Shown: one piece after another, positions 34,992 through 42,477 of the stretch
Layout: every line of letters begins with the position of its first letter
How positions within the stretch are numbered: position 1 is the first letter of the stretch
Assembly (NCBI GenBank): GCA_049664225.1
Contig: JBATEX010000030.1
Span: forward strand, 1 to 64,000
Length of the DNA: 64,000 nt
Direction of reading: 5' to 3'
Source: JAUVRX01 sp049664225
GTDB taxonomy: Bacteria; Acidobacteriota; Thermoanaerobaculia; Multivoradales; JAHEKO01
The notes under the pieces: model-generated
The model's database searches: none
Seen by the model: only the letters and a program-made list of their open reading frames with translations
Told to the model about the DNA's origin: nothing
Translations under genes and position numbers: made by a program

Positions 34992-35822
34992 ATGAGCGAA
35001 TCGGAATTTCAAGACCTGAGCCTGGCTGCGTGGCGGGGTACGAGGGACACTCTGCAGGGATATAGCCGGCTGCTGGGGGCCATTCGCCTCAGCTCGAGCC
35101 CTCGTCAGCGACAATGGGCCCATGTAACGCTGCGGGTAGTCCCGGAGGGTTTCATCACGACTCCCATGCCTTCCGATCGGGGAACCTTCGGTCTGCGACT
35201 CGATCTCGTGCATAACAAGCTTCGGATCCTTACGAGTGCAGGGCAGAGTCTGGGACTGCGGCTCGAGGGTCAGTCGCTTGCCAGCCTCTATTCTGAGGTC
35301 ATGACTGCCTTGAAGGGACTGGAAGTTCCCCTGCAGATCGACGCCGAGCAGTTCTCGGACGATTCCCGTGGTGAATGGGACCTGGAGGCGATTGGCCGGT
35401 ATAGGCGAGCCGTCGCAGAGATTGACGCGGCCTTCAAGGTCTTCAAAGGTGAGCACCGTCAGGAGACGTCCCCTGTACAGCTCTTTCCGCATCACTTCGA
35501 CCTGGCGTTGTCCTGGTTCTCGGGTCGACAAGTGCCGGATCAGGATCCGAGTAACGAGGAGTGGTCCGACGAGCAGATGACCTTCGGGTTCCTCACCGGG
35601 GACGAAGCCATTGCGGAGCCCTACTTCTACGCCACCGCCTACCCGGAGCCCGAGGGGTATGTGGGTTCCGATCTGCCGGAGCGGGCCTACTGGAATGAAG
35701 CAGGGTTCTCGGGAGCGGTGCTGCCCTATTCAGCGCTCGTGCAGGCAGACCAGCCGGTCCGACTCCTGTCGGAGTTCCTCCTACAGGCGCACAAAGCCGG
35801 TGCGTCCCGAATGTCGGGCTAG
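34992..35822 (+). CDS. DUF5996-family protein
   Basis: A 276-residue soluble protein from ATG 34992 (GAGGAAAG just upstream). The sequence matches what I know of DUF5996: an N-terminal WRGTRDTLQGYSRLLG helix, WAHVTLRVVPEGFITTPMP, FGLRLDLVHNKLRI and a C-terminal FYATAYPEPEG with LPYSALVQADQPVRLLSEFL. No catalytic residues are established for the family and there is no leader or membrane segment. It follows the ergothioneine genes by 132 nt on the same strand, but nothing links it to that pathway. Confidence 0.8.
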   Translation: MSESEFQDLSLAAWRGTRDTLQGYSRLLGAIRLSSSPRQRQWAHVTLRVVPEGFITTPMPSDRGTFGLRLDLVHNKLRILTSAGQSLGLRLEGQSLASLYSEVMTALKGLEVPLQIDAEQFSDDSRGEWDLEAIGRYRRAVAEIDAAFKVFKGEHRQETSPVQLFPHHFDLALSWFSGRQVPDQDPSNEEWSDEQMTFGFLTGDEAIAEPYFYATAYPEPEGYVGSDLPERAYWNEAGFSGAVLPYSALVQADQPVRLLSEFLLQAHKAGASRMSG

Positions 35823-35846
35823 CCCGCGCTTGGTCTGCGACAGACG

Positions 35847-36038
35847 TCAAGCAGCGATCGAGGAGTCGGTCTGAGTCGGATTCTCGAGATCCAGCCCATA
35901 CCAGACCCTCTCGTAGGGAGCCAGCGGACGCATGGCACCCTCTGGATTCCCGCACTCGCGGCATACTGCCAAGGTGCACTTGTGGGGAATCGAGAAGGGG
36001 CGACGGTTAAAGCAAACCCAGCAGAACAGTTTCAGCAT
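35847..36038 (-). CDS. Small zinc-ribbon protein
   Basis: A possible 63-residue protein with two CxxC pairs: CWVC (Cys 6, 9) and CREC (Cys 26, 29), plus Cys 21 between them. That spacing fits a small treble-clef or zinc ribbon. An AGGAA lies close before the ATG. It sits alone between two convergent larger genes. Composition and the Cys pattern support it; no family is recognised. Confidence 0.45.
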   Translation of the reverse strand: MLKLFCWVCFNRRPFSIPHKCTLAVCRECGNPEGAMRPLAPYERVWYGLDLENPTQTDSSIAA

Positions 36039-36214
36039 ATTCCTATCCCAAAGCGGCTGGATTGCAAGCTCGATGCCATTTGTGCTTTCGGCTGAAAGTG
36101 GCGGAGAGTGCCCGGTTGTGTTGAGGATTGGGTGGGCAGAGGGCTGGAAGGTCGACACCTGACCAGGGAAAAGTTCCCTGGTGATTTAAGGCAGGGGTCG
36201 GAAGAAAATTCTCG

Positions 36215-37645
36215 TCAGGGTCGCTTTGCCCAGGCTTGGATCCGCTCGATGGCCTCGGCGTTGGCCTCTTCGCTCCCGAACGGGTCGAAGCCGAAGTCCT
36301 CGCCGGCCTGTCTGGCAATGAGCTGATAGGACTCGTCACGCACCATGGGGGGAACCGCAGGAGCAAGGAGCTGGAGGGCGATAGCAACGGCCCGCCGATC
36401 GCCCTCTTCTACCAGCAGCTGCGCCGCCCCCAGCCTCACCAGGGGCTCCGTTTCGACGGCGGCCAGCTCGGCCACGAGGTCCCGGCTCTTCACCGAGTCC
36501 AGGTTGGCCAGGACTCGGAGCCAGTTCTCACGCTCCGAGGTGTCGGCTTCGGAAAGGCGGTGGCTCAGTCGATTCCAGCCATCTCGGGCCACCTGCAGGT
36601 TGCCTGCAATGCAAGGCGCCTCGTCTCCGCACCCCGTCGAGAGCTCCTCCCAAAGATGGGCATGTTCTTCAGCTTCGGCAATCTCCTCCTCATGCTCGGC
36701 CTCCCAATCGTGCTCGTGGGCGATCTGCAAGAAGGTGCTGCTGGTGAAAAAGACGCTCAGGCCCACGACAACCAGGGCAATGGCGGCCAACGCAGCGGCT
36801 GCCTTCAGCAGCGCTCCGATCCGACTCGGGGCTCCCCAGATCGAGTAGACGAGACCAGCCAGGAGGAGGGCGCCGCCGAGAGCGGCCACGACCGAGGGGC
36901 CCGATGGCAGGTCGAAACGATACGAGGAGGTCAAGCCGACTGCACAGGCCGCGAGCCCGACGCTCCATCCAATCATGAGCCGCGTGCTGATCCTCTGGGC
37001 AAACAGGGTGGCGATGACCGCGGGTATCACCAGGAACGAGAAGACCAGAAGTACACCAGCGATCGCTACCGACGAAGTGATGACGAAAGCGAACGTGACG
37101 TAGAAGATGAAGTCCCAGAAGCGGACCTTGAGACCCTGGGCGTAGGCCTGGTCGGGATGAAACGAAATCTCGAAAAACGGCTTGCGGAGGGCGACGTGGA
37201 GAAGTCCGACCAGAGCGTAGATACCCGCGGTTTTGAAGATGGTCGGCCACCGCACCCATAGCAGGGCTCCCGTCAGGGTTTCCTTGATGTGCTCGGAGCC
37301 TTCGGGGGCGCGATCGGCGACCAAGATGGCCAAAGCTAGAGCCACCGCGTAGGTGATGCCAATGATCGCCTCTTGGGGTATCCGTTCGTGTCGCATCCTC
37401 GTGAGCGCGAAGATGGCGGCGCCGACGATAGCGAAAGCGAGGGAGAAAACGTAGGCGGTCTGGCTGTGTGGGCTCAGGCCCAGCAGGAAGCCGAAGGTAG
37501 CTCCCAGGGCCGCGATCTGCGCCAGCGCCAGATCCACGAAAATCACCTTCCTCTGGATCACGTGGAGACCAAGGTAGGCATGGATACCCACCAGGACCAC
37601 GCAAGCCGCGAATGGTGCCGCCATCAACTCGATCAGCTCTTGCAT
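36215..37645 (-). CDS. znuB: Zinc/manganese-type ABC permease with a C-terminal helical extension
   Basis: A 476-residue protein. Residues 1-310 are an ABC-3 family (ZnuB/TroC) permease with 8-9 membrane helices: GLHVIQRKVIFVDLALAQIA at the start and VAIAGVLLVFSFLVIPAVIA in the core. Usual members stop at about 270-300 residues. Here a His/Glu-rich segment (HEHDWEAEHEEE, EEHAHLWEEL; about 325-350) and a HEAT-like helical domain of about 120 residues follow. Metal-chelating His stretches occur also in the upstream porin gene. The binding-protein gene ends only 4 nt upstream. No ATPase gene is found in the operon. Zinc rather than manganese is inferred from the His content. Confidence 0.85.
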   Translation of the reverse strand: MQELIELMAAPFAACVVLVGIHAYLGLHVIQRKVIFVDLALAQIAALGATFGFLLGLSPHSQTAYVFSLAFAIVGAAIFALTRMRHERIPQEAIIGITYAVALALAILVADRAPEGSEHIKETLTGALLWVRWPTIFKTAGIYALVGLLHVALRKPFFEISFHPDQAYAQGLKVRFWDFIFYVTFAFVITSSVAIAGVLLVFSFLVIPAVIATLFAQRISTRLMIGWSVGLAACAVGLTSSYRFDLPSGPSVVAALGGALLLAGLVYSIWGAPSRIGALLKAAAALAAIALVVVGLSVFFTSSTFLQIAHEHDWEAEHEEEIAEAEEHAHLWEELSTGCGDEAPCIAGNLQVARDGWNRLSHRLSEADTSERENWLRVLANLDSVKSRDLVAELAAVETEPLVRLGAAQLLVEEGDRRAVAIALQLLAPAVPPMVRDESYQLIARQAGEDFGFDPFGSEEANAEAIERIQAWAKRP

Positions 37646-37649
37646 ACAG

Positions 37650-38750
37650 CTATCCTTCCGTCGCCTCGAAGGCGCTCACCAGTCTCTCGATCCAGGCATC
37701 GATGAGCTCTTCATAGCCCTCGATCCCTGCCTCGCCCTGCGAGTAGAGAGGCACGGTCACCACGGTGGCTCCCGTGCGGTCCCCGATGGCCTTCGTTTTC
37801 TGCGGGTTGAAGTAATTGGCGGAGAGGATCACTTCGATCCCCTGATCGCGGATCAACTCCATGATCGTTTCCACATGGCGTGGGGTAGGCGGTATGCCCG
37901 GCTTGGGCTCCACGTACCCGACCATATCGAGGCCGAAGCGGTTGGTGAAGTAGATCCAGTTCTTGTGGTAGCCGATCAGCTGGCGTCCGCGGATCGGTTC
38001 GGTCTGCTTCAACCAACCGCCGAGCCGATCGGCGAGAGTCGACCCACTGCCGCTGGGGTACTCCTTGCCCTCCAGAAAGGCTTCTAGTTTGCCCGAGAGG
38101 GCAAGGCGGGCCAGGGTGTCTCCACCCAGAAGGTCGACAAGCTCGTCTCCGAAAAGGCGCCGATAGAGACGGTCCTCCAGCGCGACCTCACGCTTTCGGT
38201 AGTAGTCGGCATTGCCAGGGTCGACCTTCTCGAGACCCGCCAGGACATTGCGGGCGACGATCACCATGTTCAGTGGGTCGGTGTGAATGTGGGGATTGCC
38301 GTAGACGTGGACGTCGCCTTCGGAGCGGCTCAATGACACTGGTTTGTCCAGCAGCTCGATGCCCGTCCAGGCCGCCACGTATCCAGGTGCCCCCTCGAGC
38401 ACGTTGCGATTGCCGGCCGCGTCGAGGAGTGTCGGCGCCCACAGCTCGAGATCCAGGCCTGTCGTGATGAACAGGTCGGCGCTACGCAACTTGGTCTGGA
38501 AAGAGGGCTTGGGCCGGACGAAGTGTGCGTCCTGGTCGCCGTGACTGATTGATTCGGCCGTGACCCGGTCTCCACCGATCTCCTGGGCCACCCAGGCATA
38601 GTCGGGGATGGTGGTTACGACTTGAAGTGGGTCGCCTGCGGAGGCGGCCGCAGGCTGAGCTGACGGATGTGCTGCAACTAAGAGGAAGCCAACCGCGAGA
38701 GCGATGGCAGTGGGCAACCGCATTGGACCGTACTTGTGTGTGTGTTTCAT
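37650..38750 (-). CDS. znuA: Zinc/manganese-type ABC substrate-binding protein
   Basis: A 366-residue exported protein of the cluster A-I (ZnuA/TroA) family. Signal peptide to about residue 32. The mature fold starts LQVVTTIPDYAWVAQEIGGD. Metal ligands are plausible at the conserved His sites (HGDQDAHFVRPKP, NPHIHTDPLN, LIGYHKNWIYF) and the Asp/Glu near the end (ILSANYFNPQKTKAIGD). The long His-rich loop of enteric ZnuA is missing. It is translationally close to the permease gene (4 nt) and follows the porin-like gene by 17 nt. Metal identity is inferred, not shown. Confidence 0.87.
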   Translation of the reverse strand: MKHTHKYGPMRLPTAIALAVGFLLVAAHPSAQPAAASAGDPLQVVTTIPDYAWVAQEIGGDRVTAESISHGDQDAHFVRPKPSFQTKLRSADLFITTGLDLELWAPTLLDAAGNRNVLEGAPGYVAAWTGIELLDKPVSLSRSEGDVHVYGNPHIHTDPLNMVIVARNVLAGLEKVDPGNADYYRKREVALEDRLYRRLFGDELVDLLGGDTLARLALSGKLEAFLEGKEYPSGSGSTLADRLGGWLKQTEPIRGRQLIGYHKNWIYFTNRFGLDMVGYVEPKPGIPPTPRHVETIMELIRDQGIEVILSANYFNPQKTKAIGDRTGATVVTVPLYSQGEAGIEGYEELIDAWIERLVSAFEATEG

Positions 38751-38767
38751 GATCGCTCCTCACCCCA

Positions 38768-40249
38768 TCAATAGGATTCATGCTTGTGCGGGCCAGCTGA
38801 GAACGTGACCTGTAGCCAGAGCCGATTGTCCTGCTTTGGGCCCTTGGGCGAGATGAAGTCGCGATCGATTCGCTGGTACTGCAGTCGAAGTCTCACGAAC
38901 TCACTCTGCCAGTAGGTCAAGAACGGAGTCCAGCCGGTGTCCTTGAGGCCCTCTCGAAACTCCTCGGGGTCGTAGATATGAAAGTTGAAGCCGGGTAACT
39001 CTGCGTTGTCGTAGCGCAGTCCGACAATCCAGCGCCGGCTGAGTCGACCAAAGAGGTAGGCGTAGTACGAATCGGAGGCTATCGAGGCAGTGTCCCCGGT
39101 GTCGTAGTTCGTGTGGATGTACTCGCCGCGAAACTCCAGGCTGCGATATCGGGCGCGATTGGTTGGCTCCCAGACATAGGCGAAGTCGAAGCCGTAGATG
39201 TCGGTCTTCTCGTCACCGGTTTCCGTGTTGGGTCCACGAGTCCAGTTCAGTCCGAGATCGAAGTAGGAATCGGGCCCGAGCTCGAAGAACCCTGTGTGGC
39301 GCAGAAGGAAGGCCGGATCATTCCAGTCCGAGCCTGCGAATGCCACCGAGTTATCGGCGTTGGTGATCTGCAGGGTCAGGCCGTTGTTTGTCGCCCAGAG
39401 CTTGCCGAGCTGCCAGTCCAAGCCGATGCCGAGCCCGATGAGTCCATGACCAAAGACATGCTGCAGGGCGAAAGGAGTGTCGACACTGGGCAGGGCATGG
39501 CGGTGCCATCGATTCAGTGTGCCGTACTGCTGCCTGAACTTGCCGACCTGGAGCCTCGTGTGAAAGGGCAAAGCAACCCATTCCATGTAGGCCTCTTCGA
39601 CATTGACACCGATAGCTCCTTCGTGGGCGTGTTCCTCTTCGTGCGCGACTTCTTCGTGCTCGCCCTCCTCTTCGTGATCATGGAAAGGGAATTCGAAAGG
39701 ATCCTGATGGCCCGCCAGGAATCCCTTGAAGCGGGTATAGGGATCGAGCGGGGCCTGCAAGCCGATCTCTACGCCACGCATCACGAAGCCGTCCTTGATG
39801 TCGCTCTCGGACCAGTCGTAGGAGAAATCTCCAATGAAGCTGATCTCGGGGTTCAGAGCTTGTTGGGTGCGTTCTCGTCCGACGAAGGTGTCGCGCTGTC
39901 CTTCTGCGACCTCTTCCTTTAGCTTCTCCTCCGCTGTGAGCTCTTCGGCCTCGGCGAGCAGCGCCTCCAAATCCTCTTGCTGCCGATCCTCTTGTGACTC
40001 CGCGACCTGCTCTCTGAGCTCGGCGAGCTCCTCCTGCAACTCACGGATCTGTCGCTGGTAGGTCTCCTCGAGTAGGTGAAGCCGTTCCTCGAGACGTTCG
40101 ATCTCGGTGGTGGGTTCGTTGGAAGACGGCCCGGTTTCCTGGACGCCTTCGGCCCGGGCGATGGCCGGCGGTACCAAAAGGGGTAGGGCCAGCACTGCCA
40201 GAATCAGAATCCAGAATCTTCTTTGGGGTCCTGCAGGTATCTCTAGCAC
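38768..40249 (-). CDS. Porin-like outer-membrane protein with coiled coil and His-rich loop
   Basis: A 493-residue protein. GTG 40249 is chosen because AAGGAGAG precedes it and a signal peptide follows (FWILILAVLALPLLVPPAIA); the longer frame upstream covers another gene. Residues about 45-115 are a charged coiled coil (EIERLEERLHLLEETYQRQI) as in trimeric porins of the OprO/OprP sort. Strand-rich barrel sequence follows, with a His/Glu-rich loop near 185-210 (HDHEEEGEHEEVAHEEEHAH). Its place just ahead of znuA/znuB implies outer-membrane metal entry. Confidence 0.83.
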   Translation of the reverse strand: MLEIPAGPQRRFWILILAVLALPLLVPPAIARAEGVQETGPSSNEPTTEIERLEERLHLLEETYQRQIRELQEELAELREQVAESQEDRQQEDLEALLAEAEELTAEEKLKEEVAEGQRDTFVGRERTQQALNPEISFIGDFSYDWSESDIKDGFVMRGVEIGLQAPLDPYTRFKGFLAGHQDPFEFPFHDHEEEGEHEEVAHEEEHAHEGAIGVNVEEAYMEWVALPFHTRLQVGKFRQQYGTLNRWHRHALPSVDTPFALQHVFGHGLIGLGIGLDWQLGKLWATNNGLTLQITNADNSVAFAGSDWNDPAFLLRHTGFFELGPDSYFDLGLNWTRGPNTETGDEKTDIYGFDFAYVWEPTNRARYRSLEFRGEYIHTNYDTGDTASIASDSYYAYLFGRLSRRWIVGLRYDNAELPGFNFHIYDPEEFREGLKDTGWTPFLTYWQSEFVRLRLQYQRIDRDFISPKGPKQDNRLWLQVTFSAGPHKHESY

Positions 40250-40353
40250 AGTCTCTCCTTGTCCGTGACGCGTTGAGCAAGAAGGTCGATCACACTGCGA
40301 CCGACCGGCCTCGCTCACATGTCCGTGCGTGGCGAGGCCTGCTGAACATGGCG

Positions 40354-40710
40354 TTAGGACCTGGGAGGACCGCGCGGATCTGTGTAGCAGAGAGGGAGTG
40401 TCGAGACCAGCTGGCCCGAGGTCGCCTGGACCCCGGCTTGCAGGCTTGGCTGTGGCGGCGCCTCGGCGCCCTGAGTGCGGGCATGGGTGAAGATCCTCTG
40501 CAGGACGCAAACTGCGCACTCGAGGAGATCCGCATCTAAGGCGGATACCAAGAAGGCTGTTCCGCCATGGGACCGAGCGAGGAGGACGTCGGATCTACCA
40601 GAGCTTTCAGGGGGGGCAGTGTGCCAATGTGGAAGACCGCTGGCCGCCGTGATGATTGCCAATACCAGCAGGGCTGTCAGTTGGCGGATACCCTGTCGTC
40701 CCCTGTTCAT
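40354..40710 (-). CDS. Small membrane-anchored Cys/His protein at the head of the zinc operon
   Basis: A 118-residue protein from ATG 40710 with a hydrophobic helix (LTALLVLAIITAASGLPHWH) and a CAVC motif in the following segment. It resembles the small DUF2946-type proteins found beside metal uptake genes, but the match is not certain. It is collinear with the porin, znuA and znuB genes and 104 nt ahead of the porin. Alternative starts upstream would add up to 27 residues. Confidence 0.5.
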   Translation of the reverse strand: MNRGRQGIRQLTALLVLAIITAASGLPHWHTAPPESSGRSDVLLARSHGGTAFLVSALDADLLECAVCVLQRIFTHARTQGAEAPPQPSLQAGVQATSGQLVSTLPLCYTDPRGPPRS

Positions 40711-40813
40711 GTCCAACACCTTGTGGTCCAGGGCCTGACTCGCGATCAGTCCCAAAGAGAATTGTAACAGGCGAGTGGTTGCAGAGCGCATTGAAACGAC
40801 TGGATTTGCTTTG

Positions 40814-40837
40814 TGAAATCTGATATATTAGATCTCA
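40814..40837. promoter_or_regulatory. 24-bp imperfect palindrome between zinc operon and GntR gene
   Basis: TGAAATCTGATATATTAGAT followed by CTCA; each half matches its partner at 10 of 12 positions. It covers the likely -10 (TATATT, 40824-40829) of the GntR operon and lies 27 nt before that ATG. It could be the autoregulatory GntR/FadR-type operator, or a Zur-like site for the divergent zinc operon. Confidence 0.55.
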
Positions 40838-40863
40838 GTTGACGCCGAAAGTCAGAGATTCCC

Positions 40864-41562
40864 ATGGCAGAGAATGGCATCTTGCAGCTCCGCTCCCTGA
40901 GGGAGCAGGTCTACGAGTATCTTCGCGATGCCATCAACCGAGGTGAGCTGGACGGCGGCTCGTTTCTCGATCAAAAGAAACTGTCCGAAGGTCTCGGCAT
41001 CAGCAAGACACCACTGCGAGATGCCCTGATTCAGCTCGAAACCGAGGGTTTCGTCTCGATTCTCCCCAGGCGGGGAGTCATCGTGAATCGACTCACCCTC
41101 GAGGACATCCGCCACCTCTACGAGATCATCGGTGCTCTCGAGGGCGCTGCGGTGATGTCGGTCGGTGACCGGCTGCAGGCGACTCACTACCAACAGATGC
41201 GGTCCCTCAACGAGGAGATGGTCCAGGCCGTGGAGGCGGGCGAATTCGATCGCTACTACGCTCGCAACCTGTCCTTTCACGAGGTCTTTCTAGGCTTGAC
41301 CCAGAACACCGGCCTGCTCCGGATGGTGGAGAACGCCAAGCATCGCCTCTATGATTTCCCGCGACGCAGGGACTTCTTGCCAGACTGGGAGTCGGCCTCG
41401 ACAGGCGAGCACGCCGCGTTTCTGGATCTCCTCGAAGGTGGAGACGTACGAAGTGCGGCCGATTACCTGCGCGACGTTCACTGGTCGTTCGATGTGCAGC
41501 AGCGCTTCATTGTTCAGTACTACTTTCCAGAGAAAGACCTGTTGGAGGCTGGAGGGATCTAG
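40864..41562 (+). CDS. GntR-family regulator, FadR/FCD subfamily
   Basis: A 232-residue repressor or activator. Residues 10-75 are a winged helix-turn-helix (LREQVYEYLRDAINRGEL, LSEGLGISKTPLRDALIQLE, FVSILPRRGVIVN). Residues 85-220 are an all-helical FCD ligand domain with likely metal-binding His and Asp residues (NLSFHEVFL, GEHAAFLDLL, LRDVHWSF). FCD regulators usually sense organic acids or amino acid derivatives. The gene is followed after 3 nt by the activase and then the glycyl-radical enzyme, so the ligand may be hydroxyproline or a product of it; that is inference. A palindrome overlies its promoter. Confidence 0.93.
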   Translation: MAENGILQLRSLREQVYEYLRDAINRGELDGGSFLDQKKLSEGLGISKTPLRDALIQLETEGFVSILPRRGVIVNRLTLEDIRHLYEIIGALEGAAVMSVGDRLQATHYQQMRSLNEEMVQAVEAGEFDRYYARNLSFHEVFLGLTQNTGLLRMVENAKHRLYDFPRRRDFLPDWESASTGEHAAFLDLLEGGDVRSAADYLRDVHWSFDVQQRFIVQYYFPEKDLLEAGGI

Positions 41563-41565
41563 ACG

Positions 41566-42471
41566 GTGAAGCGAGGACAGGTCTTCAATATTCAGCGCTT
41601 CTCGGTTCACGACGGGCCGGGGATTCGCACGGCGGTGTTTCTCAAGGGCTGCCCCCTGTCCTGCGTGTGGTGCCACAACCCGGAGGGGATTTCCCCGCGA
41701 CCCGAGATCCTGATGACACCCAGCCGTTGCGTTGGCTGCGGCGAGTGCGTCGCGGTGTGTCCGCGTGACCTCCCCGTTCCCTTCAGGTCGCCAGGCGTCC
41801 AGGATGCCGAGCACTGCCGTCTCTGTGGAGCCTGTGCCGACACCTGTCCAACCGAGGCGCGACAGATGGCTGGCCAAGAGATGAGCGTCGAGGAGGTCGT
41901 CGAAGTCGCTTTGAAAGACAGGATCTTTTTCGACGACTCCGGAGGTGGTGTGACTTTTTCGGGCGGCGAACCGCTGCGCCAAGCGGAGTTTCTGCGTGCG
42001 GCGCTCGAAGCTTGCCGGGTCAAGGGGCTCCACACCGTAGTGGATACCTGCGGTCTGGCTTCAGAAGAGGACCTGCTCTCGGTGGCCGAGGTCACTGGTC
42101 TGTTTCTCTTCGACGTGAAGATGATGGACGACGACAAACACCGGCGCTACACCGGCGTCTCGAACCATCAGATCTTGGCCAACCTCAAAGCTCTGGGTCG
42201 AATAGCGCAGCGGATCTGGCTGCGAGTACCGGTGATTCCCGGAGTCAACGACGACGTCGAGAATCTCGAGGTCACCGCCAAGCTGGCGGCCTCGATTTCC
42301 TCAGTGGAGCGGGTGTGCCTGTTGCCCTACCACCCTCTGGGTGAGAGCAAGTCCAGCCGATTGGGCAAGGAATCGAGCCTGCCTGAACTGGAGGCTCCCA
42401 CCCCAGGCGAAATGCAGAATCTGGTGGAGCTGGTGGAAGCAGAAGGTGTTGCCGCCAGCATCGGAGGCTAA
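41566..42471 (+). CDS. Glycyl-radical enzyme activase (radical SAM)
   Basis: A 301-residue protein of the PflA-like type, GTG start. The radical-SAM cluster motif is GCPLSCVWCHNPEG (CxxxCxxC, about 29-36). Two extra ferredoxin-type clusters follow: CVGCGECVAVCP and CRLCGACADTCP, the layout of activases for dehydratase-type glycyl-radical enzymes rather than short PflA. GGGVTFSGGEPLRQ is the SAM-binding GGE motif. It abstracts hydrogen from the glycine of the enzyme encoded 6 nt downstream. It needs strictly anaerobic conditions. Confidence 0.95.
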   Translation: MKRGQVFNIQRFSVHDGPGIRTAVFLKGCPLSCVWCHNPEGISPRPEILMTPSRCVGCGECVAVCPRDLPVPFRSPGVQDAEHCRLCGACADTCPTEARQMAGQEMSVEEVVEVALKDRIFFDDSGGGVTFSGGEPLRQAEFLRAALEACRVKGLHTVVDTCGLASEEDLLSVAEVTGLFLFDVKMMDDDKHRRYTGVSNHQILANLKALGRIAQRIWLRVPVIPGVNDDVENLEVTAKLAASISSVERVCLLPYHPLGESKSSRLGKESSLPELEAPTPGEMQNLVELVEAEGVAASIGG

Positions 42472-42477
42472 GTCAAC

